Shown piece after piece: positions 35,302 through 44,666 of a DNA stretch of 64,000 nucleotides (positions are counted from its first letter, which is position 1; every line of letters starts with the position of its first letter). Origin of the DNA: Paraburkholderia xenovorans LB400 (lineage in GTDB: Bacteria > Pseudomonadota > Gammaproteobacteria > Burkholderiales > Burkholderiaceae); the NCBI RefSeq assembly GCF_000013645.1, contig NC_007953.1:868001-932000 (forward strand), given 5' to 3'. Below the pieces are notes generated by a model, which did not search any database, was not told the origin of the DNA, and saw only the letters and a program-made list of their open reading frames with translations. A program made the position numbers and the translations under genes.

Positions 35302-38300
35302 ATGGCAACGCAAGCATCCATCGATCTGATTCAAGAACTTTATATCGCTTACTATGGTCGTCCGGCCGATGCCGGAGGTCTCACCTTCTGGGCGACAACA
35401 TTGGAGCAAAATGGTGGAAGCCTGGCCAGCGTCGTGAACGCGTTTGCCACTTCAGCGGAATCCGCGGCGCTCTATGGGTCCAACGTGACGCCCGAGGCAC
35501 TGATAACCGCCATTTATCAGAATCTGCTGCATCGTGCCCCGGACGCTGCCGGCCTTACGTTCTATACCAACGCGCTGGCAACGGGCACGTTCACTGCCGG
35601 CAACCTGGCGTTGGCCATTCTGGGCGGCGTTCAGAACGCGGATGTCTTGACGGTCCAGGCCGAACTTACCGCCGCGAACCAGTTCACCGCAGCAGCAACC
35701 ACCTATTCTGGCGACACCGCTGCCGTAATCGGCCGCACGTTTCTGTCACAAGTGAGTACTGATGGCACGACGGAAGCTGCGCTGCTGACCCACCTCTCGT
35801 CATATGTGAACGCCACGTCTGCGGCAACCACCGACCCGACGCAGTTTGCCAACGAAATTTCTCCTGATGGCCTTCTGACCAGCACCACGATTGTGGATAC
35901 CTACGCGTCCGGTACTACCCCGACCACCGGTATCACCGTGGCGCAGGCCGCTTCATTAACGCCAGGCTCTACCTACAGCCTGAATGACACGTGGTCGAAC
36001 GTGAGTAATGCGGCCAACGCCGCCATCGTGGGTGGGGCAGCGGGCTATGCCATCAGCGACATCGGCGCGCAGACGAATATCACCGTGGCACAAGCCAGCG
36101 TGCTCGCGCATGCGAGCAACTATGCATCGGGCACCGACACGTACACGCTGTCCGATACGGCCGCCAATCTGGCCGCCGACGCCGCAACGAATAACGGCGC
36201 AGGCACGTACGTAACGGCGGGTCACGACGTGACCGTGACCGACGCGGCTTCCATCGCGCAGATATCAGCCATCAAGGCCGCCGACGCCACCGGTACGCTA
36301 ACCTACAACCTGGCAGACTCGTTGACTAACCTGGACCGCCCGGCCAACAGCGCGATCGTGAGCGGGCATGACTACACCCTGACCGACCCGGCGGCGCTGG
36401 GTGCGCTGTCGGTGGCGAATGCCGCCGTGGCGGCGGGCGCGAGCAACTTCGTGTCGGGCGGTTACGGCTACAGCCTGTCCGACACGGCCGCCAATCTGGC
36501 AGCCGACGCCGGGACGAATGGTGGCGCGGGTACCGTCGTGACGGCGGATCATAACGTGACCGTGACTAACGCAGCCTCGATCGCGCAGATCACCGCGATC
36601 CACCATGCCGACAGTACCGGTACGCTGACATACAGCCTGAAGGACACGCTGGCTGACCTGGATAATGCGGCCAACAGCACGATGGTGAGCGGGCATAGCT
36701 ACAGCCTGACCGACCCGGCGGCGCTGGGTATCCTATCGGTGGCGAATGCCAGGGTAGCGGCGGGTGCAAGCAATTTCGCGTCTGGCAACTACACCTACAG
36801 CCTGTCCGACACGGCCGCCAATCTGGCAGCCGACGCGGCGATGCATGATGGCGCAGGTACCGCGGTGACGACGGGCCGTAACGTGACCGTGACTGACTCG
36901 GCCTCAGTCGCACAAATAATGGCGATCCGCCATGCCGACGCTACCGGTACGCTGACCTACAGCCTCGCGGACTCGTTAGCTAATCTGGATAACGCGGCCA
37001 ACCGCACGCTCGTGAGCGGGCATAGCTATAGCCTGACCGACCCGGCGGCGCTGGGTGCGCTGTCGGTGGCGAATGCCGCCGTGGCGGCGGGCGCGAGCAA
37101 CTTCACGTCTGGTGGCTATATGTACAGCCTGAACGACACGGCGGCGAATCTGATAGCCGACGCCGCGACGAACAACGGCGCAGGCACGTACGTAACGGCG
37201 GGTCACGACGTGACCGTGACCGACGCGGCTTCCATCGCGCAGATATCAGCCATCAAGGCCGCCGACGCCACCGGTACGCTAACCTACAACCTCGCAGACT
37301 CGTTGGCTAACCTGGACAACCCGGCCAACAGCGCCGTCGTGAGCGGACATAGCTATCGCCTGACCGACGCAACGACGCTGGGTGCCCTGTCGGTGGCCGA
37401 TGCCGCTGTGGCGGCGGGCGCGAGCAACTTTACGTCGGACGACTACACCTACAGCCTGTCGGACACAGCTGCCAATCTGGTAGCCGACGCTGCGACGCAT
37501 GGCGGCACAGGCACGTATGTGACGACAGATCAGAATGTGACCGTGACTGACGCGGCCTCGATCGCGCAGATAGCAGCGATCGAGACTGCTCGGCCCCAAA
37601 CGCTGACCTGGCACAGCCTGTCCGACACGGCTGCTAATCTGGCATCCGACGCCGCGACGAATAACGGCACGGGTACATTCGTGGGGGAAGGGCTCGACGT
37701 GACGGTGACCGATTCGGCCTCCGTCTTGCAGATCAAAACGATCGGGCATGCCGACAGCACCGGTACGCTGACCTACAGCCTGTCGGACACGTGGTCGCAC
37801 GTGAGTGACGCGAACAACGCGGCCATCGTAAGTGGGGCAACGAGCTACAGCATCAGCAACATCGCCGCAGAGACGGGTATCACCGTGGCACAGGCTGGTG
37901 TCCTTACGCATGCCAGCAACTATGACGCAGGCACGGACACGTACACGCTGTCGGACACCTCCACAAACATTCTGGACTCCGGCGCGAGCGCTGTGGACTC
38001 GGGTGCCTCCGCGATCACGATGAGTGTGGATGGGACCGGCAGCGGCGTGCTGGCCACGACAGGCGCCGCCACGCTCAACATCACTGGGAGCGCTGCTCTT
38101 ACCTTGACTCTTCTCACCGGAGCTGCGGATACGGTGATTGCAACCGACTTTGCCGGTAGCTTATACCTGACCGATTCCGCCCATGGCGACACGATCACGA
38201 CTGGCTCCGGTACTGCGACCATTACCGAAAGCAGCAATACCACGGTCGCAGATAGCATCACTTTCGGTTCGCATGGTACGAACACGGATACGCTGATTCT

Positions 38301-38667
38301 GAATGCGGCCGGTCAGCAGACGGATAGCGTGACGGGTTTTGTCGCAGGGCAGGATGTAATCCAGTTAAGCGGGGCTGCGACGATGGCTGTAGGTAACGAA
38401 CTCAGCGCGAGTGGCGGCCTGGTGCCATCGGAAAACTACACCAACGCAACCCAATTTAACCTTGCTGTGCAAGGCGTCACCGGTGCGAGCGCGGGCGATG
38501 CTATCGCGTGGCTTGATGGCGCAAACGGCAACACGTACGTGGCAGTATTCGAGGGAGCCACACCCGGTCACGCGCATGTCGTTGAGTTGGTGGGCATGGC
38601 CACGTGGACCGGCATGACCTCCACAGGCAACGGCATTCATGTAGGCAGCACGCTGTCGCCGTCATAG
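35302..38667 (+). CDS. Large DUF4214 repeat protein, probably secreted
   Basis: 1121-residue, Ala/Thr/Asp/Ser-rich, Cys-free protein. Residues 1 to about 140 carry two DUF4214 units (ELYIAYYGRPADAGGLTFWATTL and AIYQNLLHRAPDAAGLTFYTNAL). Residues 281-824 are ten alternating half-repeats of 54-55 residues, an exact 109-residue period. The C-terminal 250 residues are Thr/Gly/Asp-rich with beta-roll-like GDTITTGSGTATIT. There is no signal peptide. Acidic composition and layout resemble type I secreted S-layer or adhesin-like proteins, but no secretion genes are near. The start at 35302 follows AAGGA with good spacing; an in-frame ATG at 35284 is less likely. Exact function is unknown. Confidence 0.88.
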   Translation: MATQASIDLIQELYIAYYGRPADAGGLTFWATTLEQNGGSLASVVNAFATSAESAALYGSNVTPEALITAIYQNLLHRAPDAAGLTFYTNALATGTFTAGNLALAILGGVQNADVLTVQAELTAANQFTAAATTYSGDTAAVIGRTFLSQVSTDGTTEAALLTHLSSYVNATSAATTDPTQFANEISPDGLLTSTTIVDTYASGTTPTTGITVAQAASLTPGSTYSLNDTWSNVSNAANAAIVGGAAGYAISDIGAQTNITVAQASVLAHASNYASGTDTYTLSDTAANLAADAATNNGAGTYVTAGHDVTVTDAASIAQISAIKAADATGTLTYNLADSLTNLDRPANSAIVSGHDYTLTDPAALGALSVANAAVAAGASNFVSGGYGYSLSDTAANLAADAGTNGGAGTVVTADHNVTVTNAASIAQITAIHHADSTGTLTYSLKDTLADLDNAANSTMVSGHSYSLTDPAALGILSVANARVAAGASNFASGNYTYSLSDTAANLAADAAMHDGAGTAVTTGRNVTVTDSASVAQIMAIRHADATGTLTYSLADSLANLDNAANRTLVSGHSYSLTDPAALGALSVANAAVAAGASNFTSGGYMYSLNDTAANLIADAATNNGAGTYVTAGHDVTVTDAASIAQISAIKAADATGTLTYNLADSLANLDNPANSAVVSGHSYRLTDATTLGALSVADAAVAAGASNFTSDDYTYSLSDTAANLVADAATHGGTGTYVTTDQNVTVTDAASIAQIAAIETARPQTLTWHSLSDTAANLASDAATNNGTGTFVGEGLDVTVTDSASVLQIKTIGHADSTGTLTYSLSDTWSHVSDANNAAIVSGATSYSISNIAAETGITVAQAGVLTHASNYDAGTDTYTLSDTSTNILDSGASAVDSGASAITMSVDGTGSGVLATTGAATLNITGSAALTLTLLTGAADTVIATDFAGSLYLTDSAHGDTITTGSGTATITESSNTTVADSITFGSHGTNTDTLILNAAGQQTDSVTGFVAGQDVIQLSGAATMAVGNELSASGGLVPSENYTNATQFNLAVQGVTGASAGDAIAWLDGANGNTYVAVFEGATPGHAHVVELVGMATWTGMTSTGNGIHVGSTLSPS
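36142..37773 (+). repeat. Tandem array with 327-bp period inside the DUF4214 gene
   Basis: Six B half-repeats (162 bp, YxLSDTAANL to TGTLT) start at 36142, 36469, 36796, 37123, 37450 and 37612. Four A half-repeats (165 bp, LADSLANLD to ASNF) fill the gaps between the first five. The 327-bp steps are exact. Bases 36193-36311 and 37174-37292 are identical over 119 bp although three periods apart, which points to recent gene conversion or unequal exchange. Confidence 0.9.
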
Positions 38668-38738
38668 AAAGTGCCAGAGGAAGACAGCAAAGTGATGTCC
38701 CTCTTTTCCCGTTTAATTCGCCTGGTGCCGGATAGGGC

Positions 38739-39656
38739 TCATTCAGCCTGACTGGCTTGCGCCGGCAGCCCTAATCCTTCTAACTCACTCCGGATGTGGT
38801 CAATCAATGCCATGAGCAGACGGCGTTGCCGATGCGATTTGGCGAATTGCGCGCGAAACCAAAATTCCGGAAGTGCAAAATTTTCCAGGACCGCTATCAG
38901 CCGACCATTCTCTAGCGCTTTCTGAGCTGCATAACCCGGCAGGATTCCAATGCCGAGGCCGTCAGTCACGGCCTGATGCATGACCTGTATATCGTTCGTC
39001 TGAAAAGTGCTATTCACATGAACATCGACCTGGCCATGTCTTCCGTTGAGGGTCCAGGTCATCCCCGCGGACAGGTAAGAATATTGAAGACAACGATGGT
39101 GCGCCAGATCTTCGGGCTGCAGCGGCGTGCCCATTTCCGCCAGGTATTCAGGAGAAGCGAACAACATCCGCTGGATCGGGAATAGCGGAATTTCGTCGAT
39201 CTGATCGTACGAGGGGGGCAGCCCGGTGATTACCAGATCGAAGCCCTCCGTGGCGGGATTCACAGGCCGGTCAATCAGCAACAGTTCTAACGTGACCTTG
39301 GGATGGCGAATCAGAAACCGGTTGATCACTTTAGCGAGATGCAGATAGGTCAGCGCAGACGGCGCTTTCACCTTGAGACGGCCGGACAGTTCGGAAACGT
39401 CGCCCGTCATGTCGCCGGTCATCCGGTCATAGGCCAGCACCATGTCCCGTGCGTGCGCGAGGGCCGCCTTTCCGGTTGGCGTCAGTTCGACGCGTCGGGT
39501 CGTCCGCACGAATAGCGGACGCCCGATCTCGGCTTCCAATTGAGTAACGCGCTTGGTGACAACCGAAGGAACTACCCGCAGTTGCCTTGCTGCTGAAGAA
39601 AACCCACCGGTTTCCGCAACCAGCAAAAAAGCCCGTGCCTGGTCGATGGCATCCAT
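38739..39656 (-). CDS. LysR-family transcriptional regulator
   Basis: 305-residue regulator. Its N-terminal helix-turn-helix reads QARAFLLVAETGGFSSAARQLRVVPSVVTKRVTQLEAEIG, and an effector domain with TEGFDLVITGLPPS and DGLGIGILPGYAAQ follows. The Met at 39656 fits family starts; the frame runs 31 codons further up with unlike sequence. It lies downstream of, and in line with, the FAD-oxidoreductase/shikimate-dehydrogenase-like genes and may regulate them. Confidence 0.9.
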   Translation of the reverse strand: MDAIDQARAFLLVAETGGFSSAARQLRVVPSVVTKRVTQLEAEIGRPLFVRTTRRVELTPTGKAALAHARDMVLAYDRMTGDMTGDVSELSGRLKVKAPSALTYLHLAKVINRFLIRHPKVTLELLLIDRPVNPATEGFDLVITGLPPSYDQIDEIPLFPIQRMLFASPEYLAEMGTPLQPEDLAHHRCLQYSYLSAGMTWTLNGRHGQVDVHVNSTFQTNDIQVMHQAVTDGLGIGILPGYAAQKALENGRLIAVLENFALPEFWFRAQFAKSHRQRRLLMALIDHIRSELEGLGLPAQASQAE

Positions 39657-39824
39657 TGTCTCCGCCTGTGTGCCTGATGCATTCTGTACTTTGGCGTCAT
39701 TGTAGCCGCACGTGCCAAACCAGGTCATCCACCGCCGGCGGCGCGGCAAGCTGACATGTAGACAGCATCAGCGCCCGGTCAGTTACGTTATAGAGGTCGT
39801 AGCCCCGGCGCATGGCAAGTACGG

Positions 39825-41090
39825 TCAGACAATCGCATGCTGTTCCACCAACGCCTTGCGCAACGCATCGCTCGACACAATCGCGCGATTGTCAACGCTC
39901 AGCGCGGCCGATACCCCTGCCGCATGACCCGTGGCGAACGAGGTTCCCATCACCCGAATCGAACCATACGCCTCCCGGTCACTCCCAATCACCCGGCCCG
40001 CGAGCCGAAGATTGGCGACGCCTTTCGGTAGTAAAGCCTGGTGCGGAATATCGAAGAATCCCGCCCCTCCGATCGGCGTGTAGCGAATACGGCCGGGGCT
40101 TTCATGAACCTCCATTGGCCAGCAACCCCGGCCTATACCATCGCTCGAACGGCTACCCTGTCTGGCATCGACGACATTTACGTCGCGCACCGATTGCGGA
40201 TGCCGCGTCTCCCTGATGCCCAACTGCGGTCCGGTGGATACGATGTACGCGCTTTCGAATCCGGGATGCCCACGCAATATGCTGAGGTAGCGCCACGCCA
40301 GTTCACGGGCCTGAGTCTCGGCACGGGCCAGATCTTCACCCCCCAGTCCGCCGGTGCCGAGATCGACGTTCATCCACCAGACGTCCCCGGACAGCGGCAA
40401 ACTCAGAATCACACCGCCGTCCTCGCGAGCCACAGGCTCATCCGCGCTTTGATTGTATTGTTTGATCAGCTGCGTCAGGCGCGTCCGGTCAAGCAATGCC
40501 CCGTTGGCAATGCCGGCGATCCGCATCGGCAGCGAAGCGGGTTGCAACGATACATCATGGGCCGGGTGACGTAGATCAACGCCGGCATACGCGGACAGAC
40601 TCCCCTCGCCACTCGCGTCGACGAAGCATGCGGCCTGTATCTCATGCATGCCGTCGTGATCCGCTACGATGATCGCTGTAATGGTGTCACCGCTTCGTTG
40701 CACACCGACCAGCCGGGTGTGCAGTCTGAGTGCCACCTGATCGGCGAGCAGCAAACGGTCGAAGGCAAGCTTCGTCGCTTCCACGTCGAGCACGACGATC
40801 CAGTTGCCGGTACGGGAGTACAACGGCTTCGTGTCGACACCCAGCACGCGCAACTCGCGCAGCACGTCCTCACCGACTCCGGCTACCTGCTGGACCGCGA
40901 TCTCTCCCTGACCGTAAAAGCCGCAATAAGCGAGCACCTGCGAATGGGTCGCAGCGCCGCCGAGAAAGCCATAGCGCTCCACCAGCAGCGTATGCGCGCC
41001 GGTCCTCGCCGCGCCCACCGCAGCGGCGGCGCCAGCCGCCCCGCCACCGACGACCACCACGTCGTAGCGTTCCTTCCTTGTCAGATTCAT
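39825..41090 (-). CDS. FAD-dependent oxidoreductase
   Basis: 421-residue flavoprotein of the FAD_oxidored type. The N-terminal dinucleotide motif is DVVVVGGGAAGAAAAVGAARTGAHTLLVER, followed by GFLGGAATHSQV, FVDASGEGSLSAYAGVD and a C-terminal FAD-contact segment (GRVIGSDREAYGSIRVMGTSFATGHAAG). It lies 5 bp after the shikimate-dehydrogenase-like gene, so the two form a unit. The substrate may be an alicyclic or hydroaromatic acid, judged only from that neighbour. Confidence 0.88.
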   Translation of the reverse strand: MNLTRKERYDVVVVGGGAAGAAAAVGAARTGAHTLLVERYGFLGGAATHSQVLAYCGFYGQGEIAVQQVAGVGEDVLRELRVLGVDTKPLYSRTGNWIVVLDVEATKLAFDRLLLADQVALRLHTRLVGVQRSGDTITAIIVADHDGMHEIQAACFVDASGEGSLSAYAGVDLRHPAHDVSLQPASLPMRIAGIANGALLDRTRLTQLIKQYNQSADEPVAREDGGVILSLPLSGDVWWMNVDLGTGGLGGEDLARAETQARELAWRYLSILRGHPGFESAYIVSTGPQLGIRETRHPQSVRDVNVVDARQGSRSSDGIGRGCWPMEVHESPGRIRYTPIGGAGFFDIPHQALLPKGVANLRLAGRVIGSDREAYGSIRVMGTSFATGHAAGVSAALSVDNRAIVSSDALRKALVEQHAIV

Positions 41091-41095
41091 GATGG

Positions 41096-41941
41096 TTACC
41101 CAGCTAGCTCCGCACTCGTGTGGTCCGGCAGCATGACTTGCATGAAGGCGCCCAGCGCTTGCATCTGGGCCGCAGCCATTTCAATCCCGGTCTGAATCCT
41201 GCAACCCAGTTCCTGCGCGCGTAACAGCAAGGGCGTCATGACTGGCGAGGTCACGACATCGGCCACCAGTACGTGTGGCGCACAGGCCTTCAGCAAACCG
41301 GCAGGCACAGGGAAAGCCGTGGTGCCGTCCATACCGGCAGGTGTCGCATTGACGAGCAGATCGGCGTGGCTCGCGCCGGTCAGGCCGACGTCAATTTCGA
41401 CCTCGGGAAATGCCTGCCCCAACCGCTTCGCCAGCAAATCGGCGCGCGCGCGGTCGATGTCGCCCAGCGTCAAATGTCCGATTCGGGCTTCGCAAAGCGC
41501 ATAGGCGATCGCACTGCCCGCGCCGCCCGCACCGGCGATCAACGCCGTCTGTCCTGCGGCTCGAAATCCGTGCGCCTGCGCGGCGGCGAGAAAACCGGCG
41601 CCGTCCGTCATATCGCCGATCAGTCGTCCGTCCGCTTCGCGCCGGATGACATTGACGGCACCCAATGCGGCAGACCGCGCGCTCAACGCATCCAGATGAG
41701 GCACCAGCGTCTGTTTGTACGGCACGGTCACGACACAGCCGAGCAGGTTCTTCCAACCGCGCAACAACACCGTGAAGGCGTCGATGGCCTCAGCGTCGAT
41801 GTCCAGCGGAATCATCGCGATGTCGGCGCCGGTCGTGGCGAAGTGCGCATTGAAGTTGGCCGGCGACGCAACTTGCGAAACCGGCGAGCCAACGATCCCC
41901 ACCAGTCGGGTTGATCCAGTAATCAAATGATCCTCATGCAT
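41096..41941 (-). CDS. Shikimate dehydrogenase-like protein (AroE family)
   Basis: NAD(P)-dependent shikimate/quinate dehydrogenase relative of 281 residues. The substrate domain has VGIVGSPVSQVASP, the catalytic-Lys segment VTVPYKQTL and the Asp segment GDMTDGAGF (usually NTDG). The cofactor loop is IAGAGGAGSAIAYAL. Differences from housekeeping AroE, a porin gene upstream and an oxidoreductase downstream suggest a catabolic role, for example on quinate, shikimate or a related compound. That is inference from context. Confidence 0.88.
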   Translation of the reverse strand: MHEDHLITGSTRLVGIVGSPVSQVASPANFNAHFATTGADIAMIPLDIDAEAIDAFTVLLRGWKNLLGCVVTVPYKQTLVPHLDALSARSAALGAVNVIRREADGRLIGDMTDGAGFLAAAQAHGFRAAGQTALIAGAGGAGSAIAYALCEARIGHLTLGDIDRARADLLAKRLGQAFPEVEIDVGLTGASHADLLVNATPAGMDGTTAFPVPAGLLKACAPHVLVADVVTSPVMTPLLLRAQELGCRIQTGIEMAAAQMQALGAFMQVMLPDHTSAELAG

Positions 41942-41990
41942 GAAAATCGAAATCGGGCTGCGTTAGGTCGGACCCGGCAGCCCGCATTGT

Positions 41991-43127
41991 TCAGAACGAG
42001 TGACGAATGCCGACCCGCATGGCGAGCTGATTCGCCGTCGTGGATGCGCTCAACGTGGAAATCGCCGCGACTGCCGGTTTGCCAAGCGAGTTTTCACCCG
42101 ATGCATGCTCCCACGCGGTGATGAAATACAGGAAGGTCGCTTTCGACAGGTTGTACTGCGCGCCGAAGTTGATCTGGCTGTAATGCGCCGACGAGGCCTC
42201 GGTGTAGTCGTAAGAAATGCCCGCGTCAGCGAACGGCGTGAACTGGTACATGTAGCTCACTTCCGCATTAGCGAAGCGGGCCGAGCCGACGTTCGGCGTC
42301 GCCGCCGTGTGTACCATGTCGTCAAAGAGCGTCAGCGAATACTGCGCGCCCAGCGTCGACGCGCCGATCGTGTACAACCCGCCGATCGACGCGACCTGCA
42401 TGCGGTTCGCCGACACATAGCCGCTGAAAATCGGATTGGTGATCGGATTGGCGAAAGTGCCACCGGTCGCCGGGACAGTCGCGGCGCCATACAGGGAAAT
42501 AGCCGGATCGCGCAGATTCAGGTAAGTGGCGCCCAGTTTCAACGGACCGCCGACATAGCCCGCGCCGAACTCATAGGCGCTGTTACGCGACGTATCGCCG
42601 GCTACGCCGCCCACACTGATCATCGTCGAGGCAGTAAAGCCGTGAATCGTGGGCGTGGTGTACTTGATGTCGTTATCGAGTTCGTAAGTGCCCCACAGGT
42701 TGTCCACGTCGCCTGCGTGGGTCGCCAATGCGCCGGAGAAGCGCAGCGCGTCGGTGAGTCCCTGGGCATAGTCGATCGCGAGGTCGTACTGGCGGCCGAC
42801 GGTCAGCGTGCCGAGCGGGCCGGTGAGGCCAACGTAGGCATAGCGGCCGAATTCGCGGCTGCCGAGCATCGCCCCGGTGGCGGAACTGATCGCGCCTTCC
42901 AGGTCGAAGATCGCTTTATATTGATTGCCGAGATCTTCCGCGCCCTTGATACCCCACTTGCTGGCGCCACGCGAGCCGCTATTCTCTTGCCAGGACGCGC
43001 CGCCGCCCTGGTTGTTCGTATAGGTAATGCCCGTGTCGAGCGTGCCGTACAGCGTCACGCTGCTTTGCGCGTGACAGGCCAGCGCGGAGCACAGTAGAGG
43101 TACAGCCGTAACGAATTGCTTACGCAT
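41991..43127 (-). CDS. Gram-negative trimeric porin
   Basis: Outer-membrane porin of 378 residues. The start at 43127 follows GGAG at 6-nt distance. The signal peptide MRKQFVTAVPLLCSALACHA is removed before QSSVTLYGTLD. The product ends in AMRVGIRHSF with the terminal Phe. It lies between the interrupted MFS transporter gene and the shikimate-dehydrogenase-like gene, all leftward, so it probably forms the outer-membrane part of the same uptake route. Confidence 0.93.
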   Translation of the reverse strand: MRKQFVTAVPLLCSALACHAQSSVTLYGTLDTGITYTNNQGGGASWQENSGSRGASKWGIKGAEDLGNQYKAIFDLEGAISSATGAMLGSREFGRYAYVGLTGPLGTLTVGRQYDLAIDYAQGLTDALRFSGALATHAGDVDNLWGTYELDNDIKYTTPTIHGFTASTMISVGGVAGDTSRNSAYEFGAGYVGGPLKLGATYLNLRDPAISLYGAATVPATGGTFANPITNPIFSGYVSANRMQVASIGGLYTIGASTLGAQYSLTLFDDMVHTAATPNVGSARFANAEVSYMYQFTPFADAGISYDYTEASSAHYSQINFGAQYNLSKATFLYFITAWEHASGENSLGKPAVAAISTLSASTTANQLAMRVGIRHSF

Positions 43128-43186
43128 AAAGGTCTCCATTTTTGATTGTCTGGATGAAGCAGATTTCTTTTTCTCTACGTCTTCTT

Positions 43187-44076
43187 TTAATTGGTGGCCA
43201 CGGCCGGATTGTGTCCTTCGATGGGAGCACGCAAGCCCGCCACGCACAGCGCCGCGACGAACGCGGGAATCGAGACGACGGCGAACAGCGTACCGTAGCC
43301 CCAGCCACCGCCAAGCAGAATGCCGCCCAGCAGCGAGCCGGCAATCGAACCGAGTCGGCCTATACCGGATGCCCATGCCACGCCGGTCGCGCGTATCGCA
43401 GTCGGATAGCACAGCGCGGCCATCCCGTTGACACCCACTTGCGAGCCGCTAATGCAAAAACCCGCGAGAAAAATCGCCGGCGCGAGCAGGTACGGCGTGC
43501 TGATCAGATGGCTGATCGAAAGGATCAGCAGGGCGGCAATCACATACGCACAAGCCAGCACCCGGTGGGGCACCACCCGGTCCATGGCTCGACCGAGCAG
43601 GATTGCGCCACACGTGCCACCGATCGACCAGGTCGCCGTCAACAGCGAGGCCGAGCGCACCGAGCCGCCGGCATTGGACACGATCGTCGGCAACCAGCTC
43701 GAAAACAGGTACAGCACGAGCAGGCCCGCAAAAAAAGTAATCCACAGCAAGATCGTTTCCCGAGCGCGGCCCGCGACCAGCAGATCGCGCACCGGCGAGC
43801 GGCGGGCAAGCGTTTCCGTGACGAAAAAAGACGAAGCGTCGACGGGTGTCGCGGAAATCCGCGCCAGCATCGACTGAAGGCGCGGCCGATTTGCGTCGCG
43901 CCGTAACGCAAGGAAACGAATGGATTCGGGTAGCAGAAAATAGAGAACCGGCCACAGCACCAGCGGCACTACCCCGCCGAACACCAGCATCGCACGCCAG
44001 CCCGCATGACCGATTAGCAGCGACGCCACCAGTCCGCCAAATGCCGAGCCTAGCGACAGTCCGCAAAACATTATGG
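43187..44076 (-). pseudogene. MFS aromatic-acid transporter, C-terminal part (split by IS)
   Basis: Carries residues 154-446 of a 446-residue aromatic-acid:H+ symporter. It starts at the target duplication and shows FCGLSLGSAFGGLVASLLIG, then the LLPESIRFLAL loop and six or so membrane helices. Joined at one copy of the 8-bp duplication, its frame continues exactly from the N-terminal part at 47449-47907 (VTIM followed by FCGLS). The gene was therefore intact before insertion. A separate translation from the ATG at the junction would give only half a transporter. Confidence 0.92.
44069..44076. repeat. Left copy of the 8-bp target duplication
   Basis: CATTATGG directly adjoins the left inverted repeat of the insertion element; the identical right copy is at 47449-47456. 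Confidence 0.93.
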
Positions 44077-44100
44077 GGGTAAGCGGATTAAATGGTTGAT
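44077..44100 (+). repeat. Left terminal inverted repeat of the ISPpu12-like element
   Basis: 24 bp starting GGGTAAGCGG and ending ATGGTTGAT. It matches the right repeat except at three positions. Confidence 0.92.
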
Positions 44101-44163
44101 CTTACCTTTGCATGAGAGTGAGACAGACCGGCATCTCATCGGATTATCTGGTTGATGCTTCAC

Positions 44164-44571
44164 CTACTGCTGGTGCATGTTTCCTTCGCTAATTCCAGCA
44201 AGAACCCCACACGCCTCAACTTCCCGGTCATCGTTGCAACTCGCTCTCAGTGAAACGAGTTGTTTCTCAAGCGCTTGCAGAGCGGTTATCTGCGACCGCA
44301 CATGAGAGATGTGATCATCGAGCAAGGCGTTGACGGCGGCACAAGGCTGATGAGGGTCGTCCTGATAGCTCTGTAGTTCGTGAATCTCAGCCAGTGACAG
44401 GCCCAGGATTCTGCAGCGACGGATGAAGGCCAGCCCCTCACCATGCTTCTCGGTATAGACACGGTAACCGTTGTCCTGCCGATCAGGCGGCGGCAACAAG
44501 CCCTGCTGTTCATAGAAGCGGATCGTCTGTGTTTCGACCCCTACCAACTGCGCCAACTGACCAATGCGCAT
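44164..44571 (-). CDS. merR: MerR-family metal-responsive regulator (CadR/PbrR type)
   Basis: 135-residue regulator. It has the MerR helix-turn-helix (MRIGQLAQLVGVETQTIRFYEQQGLLPPPDR), a dimerisation coiled coil, and the three-Cys pattern of CadR/PbrR proteins: one Cys in PHQPCAAVN, then ASCND and EACGVL near the C-terminus, which bind Cd, Pb or Zn. The start at 44571 follows GGGGAGGAGG. It is divergent from the CDF transporter gene and should control the promoter at 44603-44633. Confidence 0.92.
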   Translation of the reverse strand: MRIGQLAQLVGVETQTIRFYEQQGLLPPPDRQDNGYRVYTEKHGEGLAFIRRCRILGLSLAEIHELQSYQDDPHQPCAAVNALLDDHISHVRSQITALQALEKQLVSLRASCNDDREVEACGVLAGISEGNMHQQ

Positions 44572-44602
44572 CAGCCTCCTCCCCAACGGATTCTTTACTC
44601 TA

Positions 44603-44633
44603 TTGACCTTATAGTAGCTTTATAGTTTTAAAT
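44603..44633 (+). promoter_or_regulatory. MerR-type promoter of the CDF-lspA-tnpA genes
   Basis: TTGACC (44603-44608) and TTAAAT (44628-44633) are 19 bp apart, the over-long spacing typical of promoters activated by MerR-family proteins. The spacer has a partial dyad around TATAGTAGCTTTATAG. It lies between the divergent merR and transporter genes. Confidence 0.7.
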
Positions 44634-44666
44634 GGTACCACAACATTGTTCAAGTGGAGTCGTATC

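Noticed and set aside
36142..37773. Regular repeats that could suggest a CRISPR-like array
   Set aside because: The 327-bp units are in-frame coding repeats with no spacer structure and no cas genes nearby.
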